Shown one piece after another: positions 53,801-59,610 of a stretch of 64,000 nt of DNA. The stretch is from Antedon mediterranea (lineage: Eukaryota; Echinodermata; Crinoidea; Comatulida; Antedonidae), in NCBI RefSeq assembly GCF_964355755.1, contig NC_092676.1, forward strand, positions 13,744,288 through 13,808,287. Reading direction: 5' to 3'. Each line of letters begins with the position of its first letter. Position 1 is the stretch's first letter. The notes beneath the pieces are model-generated. The model saw only the letters and a list, made by a program, of their open reading frames with translations. It was not told the DNA's origin and made no database searches. The position numbers and the translations under genes were made by a program.

Positions 53801-54484
53801 AATTATAAACCATATTAACATGTTGGCATGCAGAAAGCATAATAAAAAATATAAAAAAATCAATTAGGTTACAAATTGAAGTGACATCGGTATTCAATTC
53901 AGTCTACTCTACAGCAATAGAACCAATTTACAGTAATTATATTAAAATTAATTAATTGAGAATCATGAAAAGTATGAAAATGTAATAGGCAAGATGACAT
54001 TGTAAAAAAGTAATTTAATATTGTTGTTATGGTTCAGATATTACAGTAAAGGGTATGCTAGCTCTGCTTACTTGCACCTTGAGGAAATTTAAACCTAAGC
54101 AAGAGTGCGCCCTATCAGTGTGAGAGTATAAAGTAAGTAATTTATGGATTCTCTCACTCACGCTAATATTCATTTCAAAATGCAAGGATAAAAAATGCCA
54201 CCTCCTTTAGGAACTATTTAGAAGACATCTGATTAAAGGGGCATTTTCCTGTGAAACAAATGAGGACATATCTTTACACTATGGTTAACCTCTATTCAGG
54301 AGACATCCTAAACTTTTGTTGGGTTCTTTAATAGGACCAAAGCTATATACCCTAGAAAAAACCAACATTTCACCTGGTGCAAATACTAAATTTGTTTGTC
54401 ACTGAAAAGGATATTGCTTTACAGATGGAACCTTCGTTTGGATCTAACAACTGTTGCACTGCTTCATTGAAATCCATCTTTTTC
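11757..54484 (-). CDS. INPP5B/OCRL-like: INPP5B/OCRL-type inositol polyphosphate 5-phosphatase gene, 19 exons placed, 3' end not in window
   Basis: Removes the 5-phosphate from phosphoinositides such as PI(4,5)P2; the family acts on endosomes, Golgi and clathrin-coated membranes. Seen in exon order: PH domain, linker with LIDFD, 5-phosphatase domain with [56 protein letters not shown] and SDHKPV, then ASH domain. All splice joins from exon 2 to exon 19 keep the reading frame. The linker start [10 protein letters not shown] and the EEEYTY run before the catalytic domain resemble vertebrate INPP5B. Family members normally continue into a RhoGAP domain; none is found between 11757 and 1. All catalytic motifs are intact, so the gene is probably functional. 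OCRL versus INPP5B orthology is not decided. Confidence 0.93.
12171..12336 (-). CDS. Exon 18, ASH domain
   Basis: 166 bp encoding [32 protein letters not shown] and [17 protein letters not shown], a typical ASH (immunoglobulin-like) half domain. Acceptor AATAAG, donor GTAACG in phase 1. Confidence 0.93.
12748..12858 (-). CDS. Exon 17, connector to ASH domain
   Basis: 111 bp, 37 codons, phase 0. Encodes [20 protein letters not shown] and [17 protein letters not shown], corresponding to the VKVVNEELYKK helix of INPP5B. Acceptor TACGTAG, donor GTACAA. Confidence 0.92.
13399..14373. mobile_element. 975 bp MITE with TA target duplication
   Basis: Imperfect inverted termini: TGTGGCACGAACAAGCC at left and the complement of TGTGGCAGGGACAAGCC at right, about 28 bp with five mismatches, flanked by TA (13397-13398, 14374-14375). 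No transposase. Lies in the intron between exons 16 and 17. The TA duplication suggests Tc1/mariner-like mobilisation. Confidence 0.7.
14576..14720 (-). CDS. Exon 16, end of 5-phosphatase domain
   Basis: 145 bp encoding [17 protein letters not shown] and [22 protein letters not shown] and SDHKP are the C-terminal signature motifs of the fold. Acceptor ATTTAAG, donor GTAAAT, phase 0 out. Confidence 0.96.
15321..15430 (-). CDS. Exon 15, 5-phosphatase domain
   Basis: 110 bp encoding [17 protein letters not shown] and [16 protein letters not shown], matching the FxEGxITFxPTYKYD region. A GTAAAATT inside the exon looks like a donor but is coding: reading through it is in frame and homologous. True donor GTAATC, phase 2. 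Confidence 0.95.
15713..15824 (-). CDS. Exon 14, catalytic GDLNYR motif
   Basis: 112 bp encoding [20 protein letters not shown] and [20 protein letters not shown] is the family's active-site motif with the general-base Asp and the Asn. Acceptor CGATAG, donor GTTTGT, phase 0 out. Confidence 0.95.
16022..16095 (-). CDS. Exon 13, 5-phosphatase domain
   Basis: 74 bp encoding [19 protein letters not shown] and SVYHH. Acceptor ACTCAG, donor GTAAGT in phase 2; GA plus T of exon 14 restores the Asp before [12 protein letters not shown]. Confidence 0.93.
16173..17592 (-). mobile_element. 1.4 kb Helitron, copy 1
   Basis: On the minus strand it starts TCTATATATAAATTTACG, close to the Helitron 5' consensus, preceded by A, and ends with a hairpin (arms GGTACGC and GCGTACC region) then ATCTAG followed by T. 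CTAG at 16173-16176. No protein coding capacity. Lies in the intron between exons 12 and 13. Confidence 0.85.
17816..17923 (-). CDS. Exon 12, 5-phosphatase domain
   Basis: 108 bp, 36 codons, phase 0. Encodes [20 protein letters not shown] and [16 protein letters not shown]; the His of the NTHLAAH segment is a family catalytic/phosphate-binding residue. Acceptor TGTTTAG, donor GTAAAT. Confidence 0.96.
18174..18204. repeat. 31 bp perfect palindrome
   Basis: Arms GAGGAATTAGTTTAG and CTAAACTAATTCCTC around a single T. Lies in an intron of the phosphatase gene. Confidence 0.9.
18205..20093. other. Intron 11 sequence with TCGCGAAAATAAA repeats
   Basis: No exon seen. Two direct copies of AATCGCGAAAATAAA (about 18914 and 19329) bracket 400 bp and may be parts of an unrecognised MITE. 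A (TTG)n microsatellite lies near 19084-19102. Confidence 0.5.
20094..20210 (-). CDS. Exon 11, 5-phosphatase domain
   Basis: 117 bp, 39 codons, phase 0 both sides. Encodes [16 protein letters not shown] and [12 protein letters not shown], near-identical in pattern to vertebrate INPP5B/OCRL. Acceptor CAACAG, donor GTATGT. Confidence 0.95.
20577..20793 (-). CDS. Exon 10, start of 5-phosphatase catalytic domain
   Basis: 217 bp. Contains [28 protein letters not shown] (Mg-coordinating Glu in GFQE) and [14 protein letters not shown]. Acceptor ATTTTAG, donor GTATGT, ends in phase 0. Confidence 0.96.
20794..21480. other. Start of the 23.1 kb intron
   Basis: Two direct copies of GTACAAAGGGACACTG (about 20898 and 21300) flank about 400 bp. 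Otherwise no feature. Confidence 0.5.
21600..22389 (-). pseudogene. LINE reverse transcriptase C-terminal fragment
   Basis: On the minus strand, in broken frames: [19 protein letters not shown], then [33 protein letters not shown] and [15 protein letters not shown]. These are typical of the thumb and C-terminal part of non-LTR elements of the kind often annotated as endonuclease-reverse transcriptase. The palm box is YADG instead of YADD. Cut at the right by the Ty3/gypsy remnant. Confidence 0.75.
22419..23040 (+). pseudogene. Gag with two zinc knuckles, second one broken
   Basis: Gag core with [20 protein letters not shown] and [11 protein letters not shown]. First knuckle [14 protein letters not shown] is intact (CX2CX4HX4C). 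The second, starting CKLCN, is interrupted by TAA at 22983-22985, with the reading frame continuing beyond. Confidence 0.85.
23046..23762 (+). pseudogene. Retroviral-type aspartic protease and start of RT
   Basis: Protease motif [17 protein letters not shown] near 23203-23250; then [12 protein letters not shown] and [10 protein letters not shown], and [11 protein letters not shown], the fingers of RT. A one-base shift near 23755 ends the frame. Confidence 0.87.
23740..24376 (+). pseudogene. RT palm, two frames
   Basis: [17 protein letters not shown] then, after a second frame change near 23880, [13 protein letters not shown] and [10 protein letters not shown] (the xDD active-site box), [11 protein letters not shown] and [15 protein letters not shown]. 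An in-frame TAA at 24374-24376 ends the segment after APLWE. Confidence 0.87.
24377..24811 (+). pseudogene. RNase H domain
   Basis: [36 protein letters not shown] and [13 protein letters not shown] are the family's catalytic blocks with D, E and D. Same frame as the RT segment before it; frame lost near 24770. Confidence 0.87.
24766..25670 (+). pseudogene. Integrase, first catalytic Asp replaced
   Basis: HHCC zinc-binding part: HEGHQ and, after a frame shift near 25115, CRPCQLV. Core: LEINLLEI where IDLLGP is usual, so the first catalytic Asp is Asn; then TDNGPPF and [11 protein letters not shown] with the second Asp and the Glu present. Confidence 0.87.
25671..26035 (+). pseudogene. Integrase C-terminal region
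   Basis: [19 protein letters not shown] then [30 protein letters not shown] and [10 protein letters not shown]: the SH3-like integrase C-terminus of gypsy elements. In a different frame from the core. Confidence 0.8.
26036..26490 (-). pseudogene. LINE endonuclease end and linker
   Basis: Minus strand: [35 protein letters not shown] and [23 protein letters not shown] is the end of an AP-endonuclease domain and the rest the linker towards RT. The RT fragment at 21600-22389 is probably the other side of the same element, split by the gypsy element. Confidence 0.72.
26503..27362 (-). pseudogene. LINE reverse transcriptase fragment (YADD)
   Basis: Minus strand: [17 protein letters not shown], then [34 protein letters not shown] and [12 protein letters not shown] with [11 protein letters not shown]. 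Contains RT blocks including the intact YADD. Frame breaks near 27080. It stops abruptly where the endonuclease piece at 26490 begins. Confidence 0.8.
27770..28830 (+). pseudogene. CR1-like LINE, internally deleted
   Basis: Plus strand: [57 protein letters not shown] and [11 protein letters not shown] (endonuclease blocks), then [20 protein letters not shown] and [13 protein letters not shown] (RT start), then a 3' end near GATATGCAATAAAATG. Several frame breaks and most of RT missing. Confidence 0.78.
28221..28397 (+). repeat. Direct duplication of about 75 bp in the LINE
   Basis: TTTAACCGATCTAAAATTAA to AATAAACCAACCAG occurs at 28222-28295 and again at 28324-28397; the second copy follows GGAGAC, giving GDFNRSK. 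One base differs. Confidence 0.9.
28831..30486. other. Intron sequence without recognised feature
   Basis: AT-rich; short open frames without homology I recognise. Nothing supports a gene. Confidence 0.5.
30487..30910 (+). repeat. Seven consecutive hairpin modules
   Basis: Six modules have arms AGGTGATCATTT and AAATGATCACCT (one has a base change, ATGATCAACT), each followed by TATTGTTATTGTATAAAATC-like spacer at roughly 53-75 bp steps. A seventh has the GGTTATCC and GGATAACC stem (about 30879-30909) and leads into the Helitron body. Confidence 0.87.
30879..32481 (+). mobile_element. Helitron-like unit, inverted relative to the left array
   Basis: Reverse complement of unit 7 with very high similarity. 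3' hairpin 32451-32471 (AACTCGTCA, AAG, TGACGAGTT), then TACATGT and CTAG 32478-32481 followed by T. Confidence 0.82.
32482..33979 (+). mobile_element. Helitron-like unit, diverged family (type A)
   Basis: Begins TATTTATTACTTTCTGTAC directly after the previous CTAG and ends with hairpin 33950-33970 (arms AATTCGTCA, TGACGAATT) and CTAG 33976-33979. Related to the left array in layout but strongly diverged. ACGTCA-type sites near 33180, 33354 and 33532 keep ~175 bp spacing. Confidence 0.8.
34868..36988 (-). mobile_element. 5'-truncated LINE inserted in a Helitron
   Basis: About 2.1 kb on the minus strand with an A/T-rich tail at its 3' end (34857-34885). Compared with the uninterrupted copy at 41190-41240, sequence CATTTTTATTTT/GATGACGTC is split here, so this is an insertion. 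Confidence 0.85.
35249..36985 (-). pseudogene. LINE reverse transcriptase (CR1-like), frame-shifted
   Basis: Minus strand in three frames: [15 protein letters not shown], then [36 protein letters not shown] and [18 protein letters not shown], then [36 protein letters not shown] and [12 protein letters not shown] (active-site box FVDD), and [12 protein letters not shown]. The thumb [16 protein letters not shown] and C-terminal part are present. Shifts near 36535 and 36290. Confidence 0.85.
37961..39544 (+). mobile_element. Helitron-like unit, type B
   Basis: Starts with the GTTATCCGC and GCGGATAAC hairpin (37969-37992) and ends with hairpin 39514-39534, TCATGT and CTAG 39541-39544 followed by T. 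1.58 kb. It has the 5' hairpin, the subterminal GCGGATAAC and the 3' hairpin all in one unit, so it is a good reference copy. Confidence 0.82.
39545..40330 (+). mobile_element. Other Helitron-like fragments with GTCG/GTCT microsatellites
   Basis: Begins with hairpin AGTCGC.GCGACT then TATAGTTCACTATGTCGG and (GTCG/GTCT)n at 39586-39626, repeated at 40210-40276. Between lie GCGC-rich blocks resembling the array units. Probably another family's ends joined to array sequence. Confidence 0.55.
40331..41784 (+). mobile_element. Type A Helitron-like unit, 3' truncated
   Basis: Closely matches 32500-33910 and contains the uninterrupted site for the nested LINE. Similarity stops after ACGTGCATGTTTAAAAA near 41784, before hairpin and CTAG. 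TGACGTCA at 41038 and 41215, 177 bp apart. Confidence 0.8.
42180..42530. repeat. Degenerate AT-rich repeats
   Basis: TAGTATTTAAAATGTTTAA-like blocks recur irregularly. Low complexity. Confidence 0.6.
42797..42868. repeat. Short tandem repeat of 16-18 bp
   Basis: About four copies of GGGAGTCGGCAAACTG with single-base changes. Confidence 0.85.
42869..43514. other. End of the large intron, no feature
   Basis: AGGCCTAGG-type patches and AT-rich DNA; no exon or repeat recognised. Confidence 0.5.
43518..43706. mobile_element. 189 bp MITE with TAA duplication (Harbinger-like)
   Basis: Termini AGCCTGTTTTCCTG and its complement, flanked by TAA (43515-43517, 43707-43709). Inside, CGTTAAC and CGATAGC blocks recur in inverted order. 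TWA 3 bp duplications are typical of PIF/Harbinger. Confidence 0.82.
43917..44087 (-). CDS. Exon 9, junction of linker and 5-phosphatase domain
   Basis: 171 bp. Its end, [20 protein letters not shown], matches the vertebrate INPP5B segment just before the catalytic core. It ends in AA (donor GTAAGT) and exon 10 begins with G, restoring a Lys codon before [11 protein letters not shown]. This join spans the 23.1 kb intron and proves that the two exon clusters belong to one gene. Confidence 0.92.
44383..44536 (-). CDS. Exon 8, linker
   Basis: 154 bp encoding a Ser/Thr-rich stretch ([20 protein letters not shown]). Acceptor TTTTTAG, donor GTAAGT; phase 1 in, phase 2 out, consistent with exons 7 and 9. 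Confidence 0.78.
44913..45137 (-). CDS. Exon 7, linker
   Basis: 225 bp, open throughout, encoding [15 protein letters not shown], then [18 protein letters not shown]. Proline-rich and acidic, no known fold seen. Acceptor TACTAG, donor GTATAG; phase 1 in and out. The 2.7 kb Harbinger-like element lies in the intron upstream (45306-48013). Confidence 0.75.
45640..45832. repeat. CCGGTCAACTAxxCC minisatellite ending in an inverted repeat
   Basis: Three or four ~19 bp units (CCGGTCAACTACCCCTCCC) followed by about seven 15 bp units (CCGGTCAACTATTCC). At the end GGTCAACCACCCCCC (45790-45804) is matched by GGGGGGTGGTTGACC (45818-45832). Confidence 0.9.
46000..46060 (+). mobile_element. Helitron 3' terminal remnant
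   Basis: Hairpin with arms AATTCGT and ACGAATT then ATAG followed by T, where CTAG is usual. Lies inside the Harbinger-like element. Confidence 0.45.
46080..46530. repeat. G-rich GGTAGTTGTCC minisatellite
   Basis: Many degenerate units of GGGGGTAGTTGTCCTAA type with runs of four to nine Gs. Its complement resembles the unit of the repeat at 45640, so the two arrays face each other. Confidence 0.88.
48166..48252 (-). CDS. Exon 6, linker
   Basis: 87 bp encoding [16 protein letters not shown] and a Gln/Asn-rich tail. Acceptor CTTACAG, donor GTAAGT; phase 1 in and out, matching exons 5 and 7. Identified by splice sites and phase rather than by homology. Confidence 0.75.
48768..49172 (-). CDS. 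Exon 5, linker with clathrin-box-like motif
   Basis: 405 bp. Starts with [11 protein letters not shown], matching the DPEFLWLSRY segment that ends the INPP5B PH region, then a Ser/Pro/Gln/Asn-rich stretch typical of a disordered linker. Near its end is [18 protein letters not shown] fits the clathrin-box pattern L-phi-x-phi-[DE]. Acceptor TTTTTAG, donor GTAAGT, phase 1 in and out. Confidence 0.9.
49222..49345 (-). mobile_element. Helitron 3' terminal remnant (type A-like)
   Basis: TAGAATTTAATTTGTCCC and TTTGTCGAATTATAGGTGAT resemble the end at 50285 with mutated hairpin; the rest is lost. Confidence 0.5.
49410..49535 (-). CDS. Exon 4, PH domain C-terminal part
   Basis: Encodes [12 protein letters not shown] and [20 protein letters not shown], corresponding to the last strands and helix of the PH domain. 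Acceptor CATTTCAG, donor GTGAGT. 126 bp, phase 1 in and out. Confidence 0.85.
50076..50179 (-). CDS. Exon 3, PH domain
   Basis: Begins [13 protein letters not shown], matching the LFLYTHRR-type strand of the INPP5B PH domain. AG acceptor after GAATAC; GT donor GTAAG. 104 bp, phase 2 in and phase 1 out, consistent with both neighbours. Confidence 0.85.
50285..50606 (-). mobile_element. Solo Helitron 3' end, type A
   Basis: CTAG 50285-50288, hairpin AATTTGTCA and TGACGAATT, then ATAGGTGATCATTTTTATCA and the ACAGTATATACTGT region up to the TGATGACGTTATCAAAC block. The body is missing. Confidence 0.72.
50690..50781 (+). pseudogene. LINE RT remnant
   Basis: Plus strand reads [20 protein letters not shown] then [13 protein letters not shown], an RT block of the DPHKATGPDGLP type. 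About 30 codons only; cut by the Helitron end at 50782. Confidence 0.65.
50782..50975 (-). mobile_element. Helitron 3' end, ACTCGGG family
   Basis: CTAG 50782-50785 with hairpin ACTCGGGTACCCCGAGT at 50786-50802. Same hairpin family as 61616 and 61806. The other end is not identified; the right limit is approximate. Confidence 0.65.
50976..52557. other. Intron sequence, no clear feature
   Basis: TCTATGTCAATGGTCAATAA occurs at about 51470 and, slightly changed, at about 52318, about 850 bp apart in direct orientation. No exon recognised. Confidence 0.5.
52558..53398. mobile_element. 841 bp MITE with TA duplication
   Basis: Inverted termini CCGTATATTTTGGTGTATAA and the complement of CCGTATATTTCGGTGTATAA, about 27 bp, flanked by TA (52556-52557, 53399-53400). 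GTGCGTCTTATACA motifs recur inside each end. Probably a Tc1/mariner/pogo-type non-autonomous element. Confidence 0.85.
53447..53556 (-). CDS. Exon 2, first half of PH domain
   Basis: Reads [18 protein letters not shown] then [16 protein letters not shown], aligning with the first strands of the INPP5B PH domain. GT donor follows 53447 in phase 2 and joins exon 3 to give [10 protein letters not shown]. The 5' limit is uncertain: a 175 bp MITE begins at 53566, only a few bases before the first residues with homology. Available AG acceptors are at GAG/TAC (exon start 53541) or within the MITE. Confidence 0.75.
53566..53740. mobile_element. 175 bp MITE, copy 2, at the edge of a PH exon
   Basis: Nearly identical to the copy at 7787 and the same length. 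Flanked by a 5 bp duplication ATTAC (53561-53565, 53741-53745). It abuts exon 2 of the phosphatase gene, so it supplies the sequence just upstream of the coding part. Confidence 0.88.
53741..54373. other. Intron 1 sequence
   Basis: AT-rich; no exon or repeat recognised. Confidence 0.5.
54374..54484 (-). CDS. Candidate exon 1 with start codon (INPP5B/OCRL-like gene)
   Basis: Has an AG acceptor at 54485-54486, seven untranslated bases, an ATG at 54475-54477 and a consensus GT donor after 54374. The translation starts [16 protein letters not shown], similar in layout to the INPP5B N-terminus. The acceptor implies an upstream untranslated exon. With this donor the exon ends in phase 2, which fits no visible acceptor of exon 2, so an internal donor, a missing small exon, or an alternative first exon must be involved. 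Confidence 0.5.
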
Positions 54485-55060
54485 CTAAAAGTAAAATATG
54501 TAAATTCAATAAATCCATCTGTATACAGTAAATACTCAAGGGTGGGGATTTGTTCCAAACTGTAACTAACAAACAATTTAGTTTCAATTATCGAATATAG
54601 TAATCTATAACTAATAGGCACTTATTTAAAGATTACCTGTAATAATGTAGATTTATTCTATTGAGTATTTTAACAATTGTAAACATTTTATTTTATAAAA
54701 ATGAACATACATTGGCATTATTATATTAGCAAGGTTAGCATTCCATAAAAGCAGTGCTTAACATCACAAAGACAACCAGTTGCCAAGAAAACCAATACTA
54801 AGCAAATCAATTGAGTTGCCAATTGTGTAATTAATAAAATCTCCTTATATGTCACATATACTTTAATTTAATAGGTATTTAGCTCCATCATCAATGGGTT
54901 GACAGACCTCCCAACTCTTTTGATAATGGCGAGTCTCCCAAAATCTCCTGCTAAAATATAATTTTTCCCGATAATTTGGATAAACATAAAAAAATATCCC
55001 GATATCATCATTCCCGCTAAAATACATTATTCTCGACATTTTTTGCCTTTAATACGCCAT
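54485..55060. other. Upstream of candidate exon 1
   Basis: An upstream untranslated exon is expected from the AG acceptor at 54485-54486 but I cannot place it. Confidence 0.45.
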
Positions 55061-56398
55061 AAAATACCCATTTTTACTGATATGTCAATATCTTTCTATT
55101 TTTTTTCCAGAGACTTTTCTATTAATACATATTTTTAATTTATTGCTTACACAACATCCATTAAATACAAATAGCGCTCTAATTAGTTGAGATAATTTTC
55201 AAAATTTTATAGTGCCGGCCAGCAATAGTGCTGTAGAAGGTGCGCGTTCCTCTGGCGTATTCGTCCCCACGTTGCTTTATTGAAAACACAAACAATGTAT
55301 TACGATGGAATAACACTTAATGTATAACACACCCTATATTACTAATAATAAAGACCAAGATTCGATAGTATGTAAATGAGATATAAATATTCGGCAATAC
55401 CGTACGTAAATTATTAATGCATACTGATAGATTCGATAGAAGAGTGCTCGAGAAACGTCGGGCGAGTTCAACATTATTTTTTCCCTTCATTACTAATATA
55501 TTAAAGTGGGAGATATAAAGATTCAATAGTACGTAAATGAGATATAAAGGTTCAATAAAATACCCATTTTTACTGATATGCCAATATCTTTCTATTTTTT
55601 TTCCAGAGACTTTTCTATTAATACATATTTTAAATTTAATGCTTACACAACATCCATTAAATACAAATAGCGCTCTAATTAGTTGAGATAATTTTCAAAA
55701 TTTTATAGTGCCGGCCAGCAATAGTGCTGTAGAAGGTGCGCGTTCCTCTGGCGTATTCGTCCCCACGTTGCTTTATTGAAAACACAAACAATGTATTACG
55801 ATGGAATAAAACTTAATGTATAACACACCCTATATTACTAATATTATAATAAAGATTCGATAGTATAATAATAAATGAGATATAAATATTCGGCAATACC
55901 GTACGTAAATTATTAATGCATACTGATAGATTTGATAGAAGAGTGCTCGAGAAACGTCGGGTGAGTTCAACATTATGCACTTGTCAATTGTATGACTCAC
56001 TATACGACCCCCGGTAGAGGTGCGTCATGGGTGCGTCATTTACAAATAATTACTGACGCAGGGGTGCGTCAAAAAACCTAGATGGTACGTCACATCAATG
56101 AACAAGGTGTGTCAATGTCCGTCACTTTACCACCCACCATATCATAAACAACATGGTCACAGTGCGTCAAAATGGGTGCGTCATGGTCACCTAAAGGTAA
56201 GTCACCTTTTTGACGCACGGGTGCGTCATGGTATTCAAAAGTATGACGCACATCGGACAAATGACGCACCTCTCCCGGGGGTCGTATAGTGGGTCATACA
56301 ATTGACAAGTGCATTATTTTTTCCCTTCATTACCAATATATTAAAGTGGGAGATATAAAGATTCAATAGTACATGAGATATAAAGGTTCAATAGTACG
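55061..56398. repeat. 496 bp tandem duplication, second copy split by a MITE
   Basis: AAAATACCCATTTTTACTGA starts copies at 55061 and 55557; they stay similar through GTGCCGGCCAGCAATAGTGC and CGAGAAACGTCGG. The tail of copy 2 resumes at 56314 after the MITE. Confidence 0.9.
55976..56313. mobile_element. 338 bp MITE with long inverted repeats
   Basis: Ends TGCACTTGTCAATTGTATGA and its complement, continuing as CACTATACGACCCCCGG for roughly 50 bp. The target duplication is TTA (55973-55975, 56314-56316); the undisrupted site is CAACATTATTTTTTCCC in duplication copy 1. Internal sequence is rich in GTGCGTCA in both orientations. Confidence 0.88.
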
Positions 56399-56599
56399 TA
56401 GATTATGATGCAAACGTAAATTATTAATGAGTCGATAGTATGTAAATAATTATAGAATAAAACATTCGATAGCACGTAAGTTAATATTAAAATACAAATA
56501 AAATATACATTTATTTATCGGCAGACGAACTTAATTATTATAAAAATATAAAGATTCGATAGTATATGATTTGGCTTATATTTATTGGTTTGACAATAC

Positions 56600-57130
56600 T
56601 CATTTAGCTGTAACTCAACTCGCCATAGATATAGGCTAGGCTAGGCCTAGGCCACATGGCGTTGAAAACGACAATCAAAGATTAAAGCGTACAGACAGGG
56701 CGTTCCATACAAATGACGATATTTTATTAAACTGGCGGCCGCTTCGATAATACTCCTCCCTATACTACTACTAGGAGGCCCTAGGCTAGTCTAAATTATT
56801 TATTTATATGTAGACGCAGCCTAGCTAGAGGCTAGGCCTACTACTAGGCCTAGGCCTAGGCCTAGTTATAGGCCTAAAAGGCTTTTCCCACTTACTTTAC
56901 ATATGGAATACATAAATCGAGAAGAAATTTAGGCCTGGCCTAGAAAGCTGCTTCACATAAGATTGTTGATATAATAATTAATTAATTCTAGAGCCTAGCT
57001 AGCCTCAAGTTTGCGGTTTTTCAACTCGCCGACGATCGAGAGAAAAACGACGACGGACGAACGACGAAATTTAAGAATCGTAGAGGGCGCTATTTAGAGT
57101 TGCCAGACGGGGGGGGGGGAGCCGGGGAGA
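56600..57130. other. AGGCCTAGG-rich, more GC-rich island
   Basis: CTAGGCCTAGGCCTAGG runs and CG-containing sequence (GGCGGCCGCTTCG, ACGACGACGGACGAACG). It lies upstream of exon 1 and could include promoter or untranslated exon sequence of the phosphatase gene, but I see no decisive signal. Confidence 0.3.
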
Positions 57131-57170
57131 GAGCTAGCTAGCAGCTGCGAGGTATATTCAGAGCGTCATT

Positions 57171-57538
57171 TTGACGACTGGAGCATTCTCTACTTCTCTA
57201 TTACGGAAGAAAGTAAATAAATGCTCTGAAATAATGAACAAAGGTGGCACACAATGCAAAGATTTCTGGTTAGAATTGAAAGGAAAACCTGTTAAAACTA
57301 ATACTAATTCTATATTAGTTCCTGGTACAGAGAATACTACAACAGATACAGATAGTATCAAAAACTCATTAAAATCATATTTTAGTAGTATTAACAAACA
57401 AAACCATAATACATTTAACAATGTTGATTATGATACATCTGAATTTTTAAAGTGTGACAATGACTTAAATGCACCCTCATTAAAAGACTTTATATTCTCA
57501 TGTGATAGTGTAAAAGATGCCGTACTTAATTGTAAAAA
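57171..57538 (+). pseudogene. LINE ORF2 linker fragment
   Basis: Open frame with QCKDFWLELKGKPVKTN, ILVPGTENTTTDTDSIKNS and LKDFIFSCDSVKDAVLN, resembling the segment between endonuclease and RT of CR1-like LINEs. Truncated exactly at the Helitron CTAG at 57539. Confidence 0.6.
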
Positions 57539-58860
57539 CTAGATGGTATGCTCGCTTCGCTCGCGTACCATCTAGGTCGTGCCCACAGATGGTTCTCGAA
57601 TACAAAGTAATTTCAGGGTAAAAAATCTGGCGATTTCAAATGCACGTACCGCAGGACTATAATACATTGTCGTTTACAGAAACGAATAAGTAGACACAAT
57701 GATTTATGTAGTCAAACAAAATTAGCACCCTGGGAATTACTTCCGAAAGAGAAACTTACCAAAAAATGAGTCCAAATTGTTTATTCATTTAAAGAAACCC
57801 AATTAGGGTTGAGGGATGGGAAAGAGGATAGGTACAGAGAGGAACAATTTTTAAATATATTCTTTATCCACGTCGACAGTAACGAAATATTGTTTTCATT
57901 TTTTATAGGCCTATAAATAATATACCACTAACGGTGACTAAATATAGTAAAACATTTGCGATTTAATACTTTGTTAAAACTGTCACTGTACTGTCATAGT
58001 CGATTGAAATAGTAAAGTACATGTAACGATACACCACTACGACGTTTATATTTTTTGTAATTATTAATTAATGCAAACGTTGAGAAGCAACTGTCAGTAA
58101 TAAAGTTTATTTGTATATTACGTGTGTATATTAACAGTAGAGCCTACCCATAATCACAGTAATAAAGTTTATTTGTATATATTTTTTTACATCTAACAGT
58201 ATTCACAGTAAGAAATGTTTGTATATATTTTTTTACATCTAACAGTATTCACAGTAAGAAATGTTCGATTCAAATGACGACCAAAAATGGTTAATAGGTA
58301 TTTGCAGTACTGTATTGTCAAAGTATTGCAAGTTTATTCTCCAAGGGCTCATAAATTTACCTACTTGTGTTAAACCAAACTGGCAGACTGAGAGATTGGA
58401 ATGTTCCATTCATCGCAAATCAATACATTTGTAAACACGTAAATTAAATCTATCAAAATAGTATTTGTTAAAGAAAATCGGCCTGTCTTCAACATTATGA
58501 TGCTGTACTCGAGCAGTTCAACCGGTTTTCAGCTATTAAAAACAATTATCGTAGGAGGAGATAGGAAAATGCGAAGCGTCCTCGTATTATTGTGTGCGGG
58601 TATTTTTCAAGTTGGACATCCATTAGACAGTGTATACCACGATCCGAAAACACCCCTATTTGGGGAAAATCGTTGAACCTAAATTCGTTTTAATCGTCAA
58701 TAACTAATTATCTAACTCAATTTAATTAGTAAACAGGGTTACATCAGGTGGTTAAAATCAGTACCGAAAGTACGAACCAACTTTATATACCATCGAGTAA
58801 AAATTCTAGAAGTAAGGCGCGATTTACCGAATTTTGCCTCTACGTAAATTTATATATAGA
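57539..58860 (-). mobile_element. 1.3 kb Helitron, copy 2
   Basis: Same family and orientation as 16173-17592, with a few small indels; CTAG 57539-57542. It cuts a LINE fragment at its 3' flank. Contains a 49 bp tandem duplication at about 58170-58265 that copy 1 lacks. Confidence 0.85.
58170..58265. repeat. 49 bp tandem duplication
   Basis: Two nearly identical copies of TTTTTTACATCTAACAGT plus ATTCACAGTAAGAAATGTT in direct repeat inside the Helitron. Confidence 0.85.
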
Positions 58861-59610
58861 AGATGTCCTTTAATCCCAAAAATACATACAAATCAAAGAT
58901 AGTTCTTTAATTATGAATCACATGAACATTTAAAAATAGTCCATTTTGAACTTTAATGTGCTGTGTGTGTGTGACCTCAAGGCATGCAACTGAATACCCT
59001 CTAGAGACGTGACTTCAAGCAAAGATTAGAGTGATATATATTCTTTGCTTCAAGTGAGAAAATATTTTCCAGTCTGTTGATTCGTGTCTCAACCAATCAA
59101 AGGGCGAGAATCCAAAATCGTTCAACCGTGAGCCCTCATAGACTCTCTTTTCCCAGACGTTTTTGGGTCCAGCAGCTGGGATCTATAAATTATAATCGAG
59201 TTTACAAATTAGCAAAACTGTCGGCCTTAGATACTATAACTGCTGCTTGCTTTATATCTGAATGATTTATCTCTTATGACGTAGCGGGCTAGAGCAGCAT
59301 CGTGAAAAAAAAGGAGAAAAAAAAGTGAGAATAATGAAATAGTTATTATTAGGCCTATTATTATTATTATCACAGAAGTATTCAATAATTGTATTAAGCC
59401 GTTGAAGATGAAATGAATATTACAGCTTGAGTATATAAAAATAGCGTTTCATACTATGACACTAATGGCCTTTCATAACTATATAAGAATATCTTCTTGC
59501 TCCTCAAATTACGAGATTACTGTGTTGTTTGCATCGAAATAATCAGTCAGTTAACTTACAATGTAAAGAGTTAATTTGTCCAAAAGGGCATAGTTGCAGA
59601 TAGACGTATG
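58861..59610. other. No recognised feature
   Basis: AT-rich; one 62-codon open frame without homology. Confidence 0.5.
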
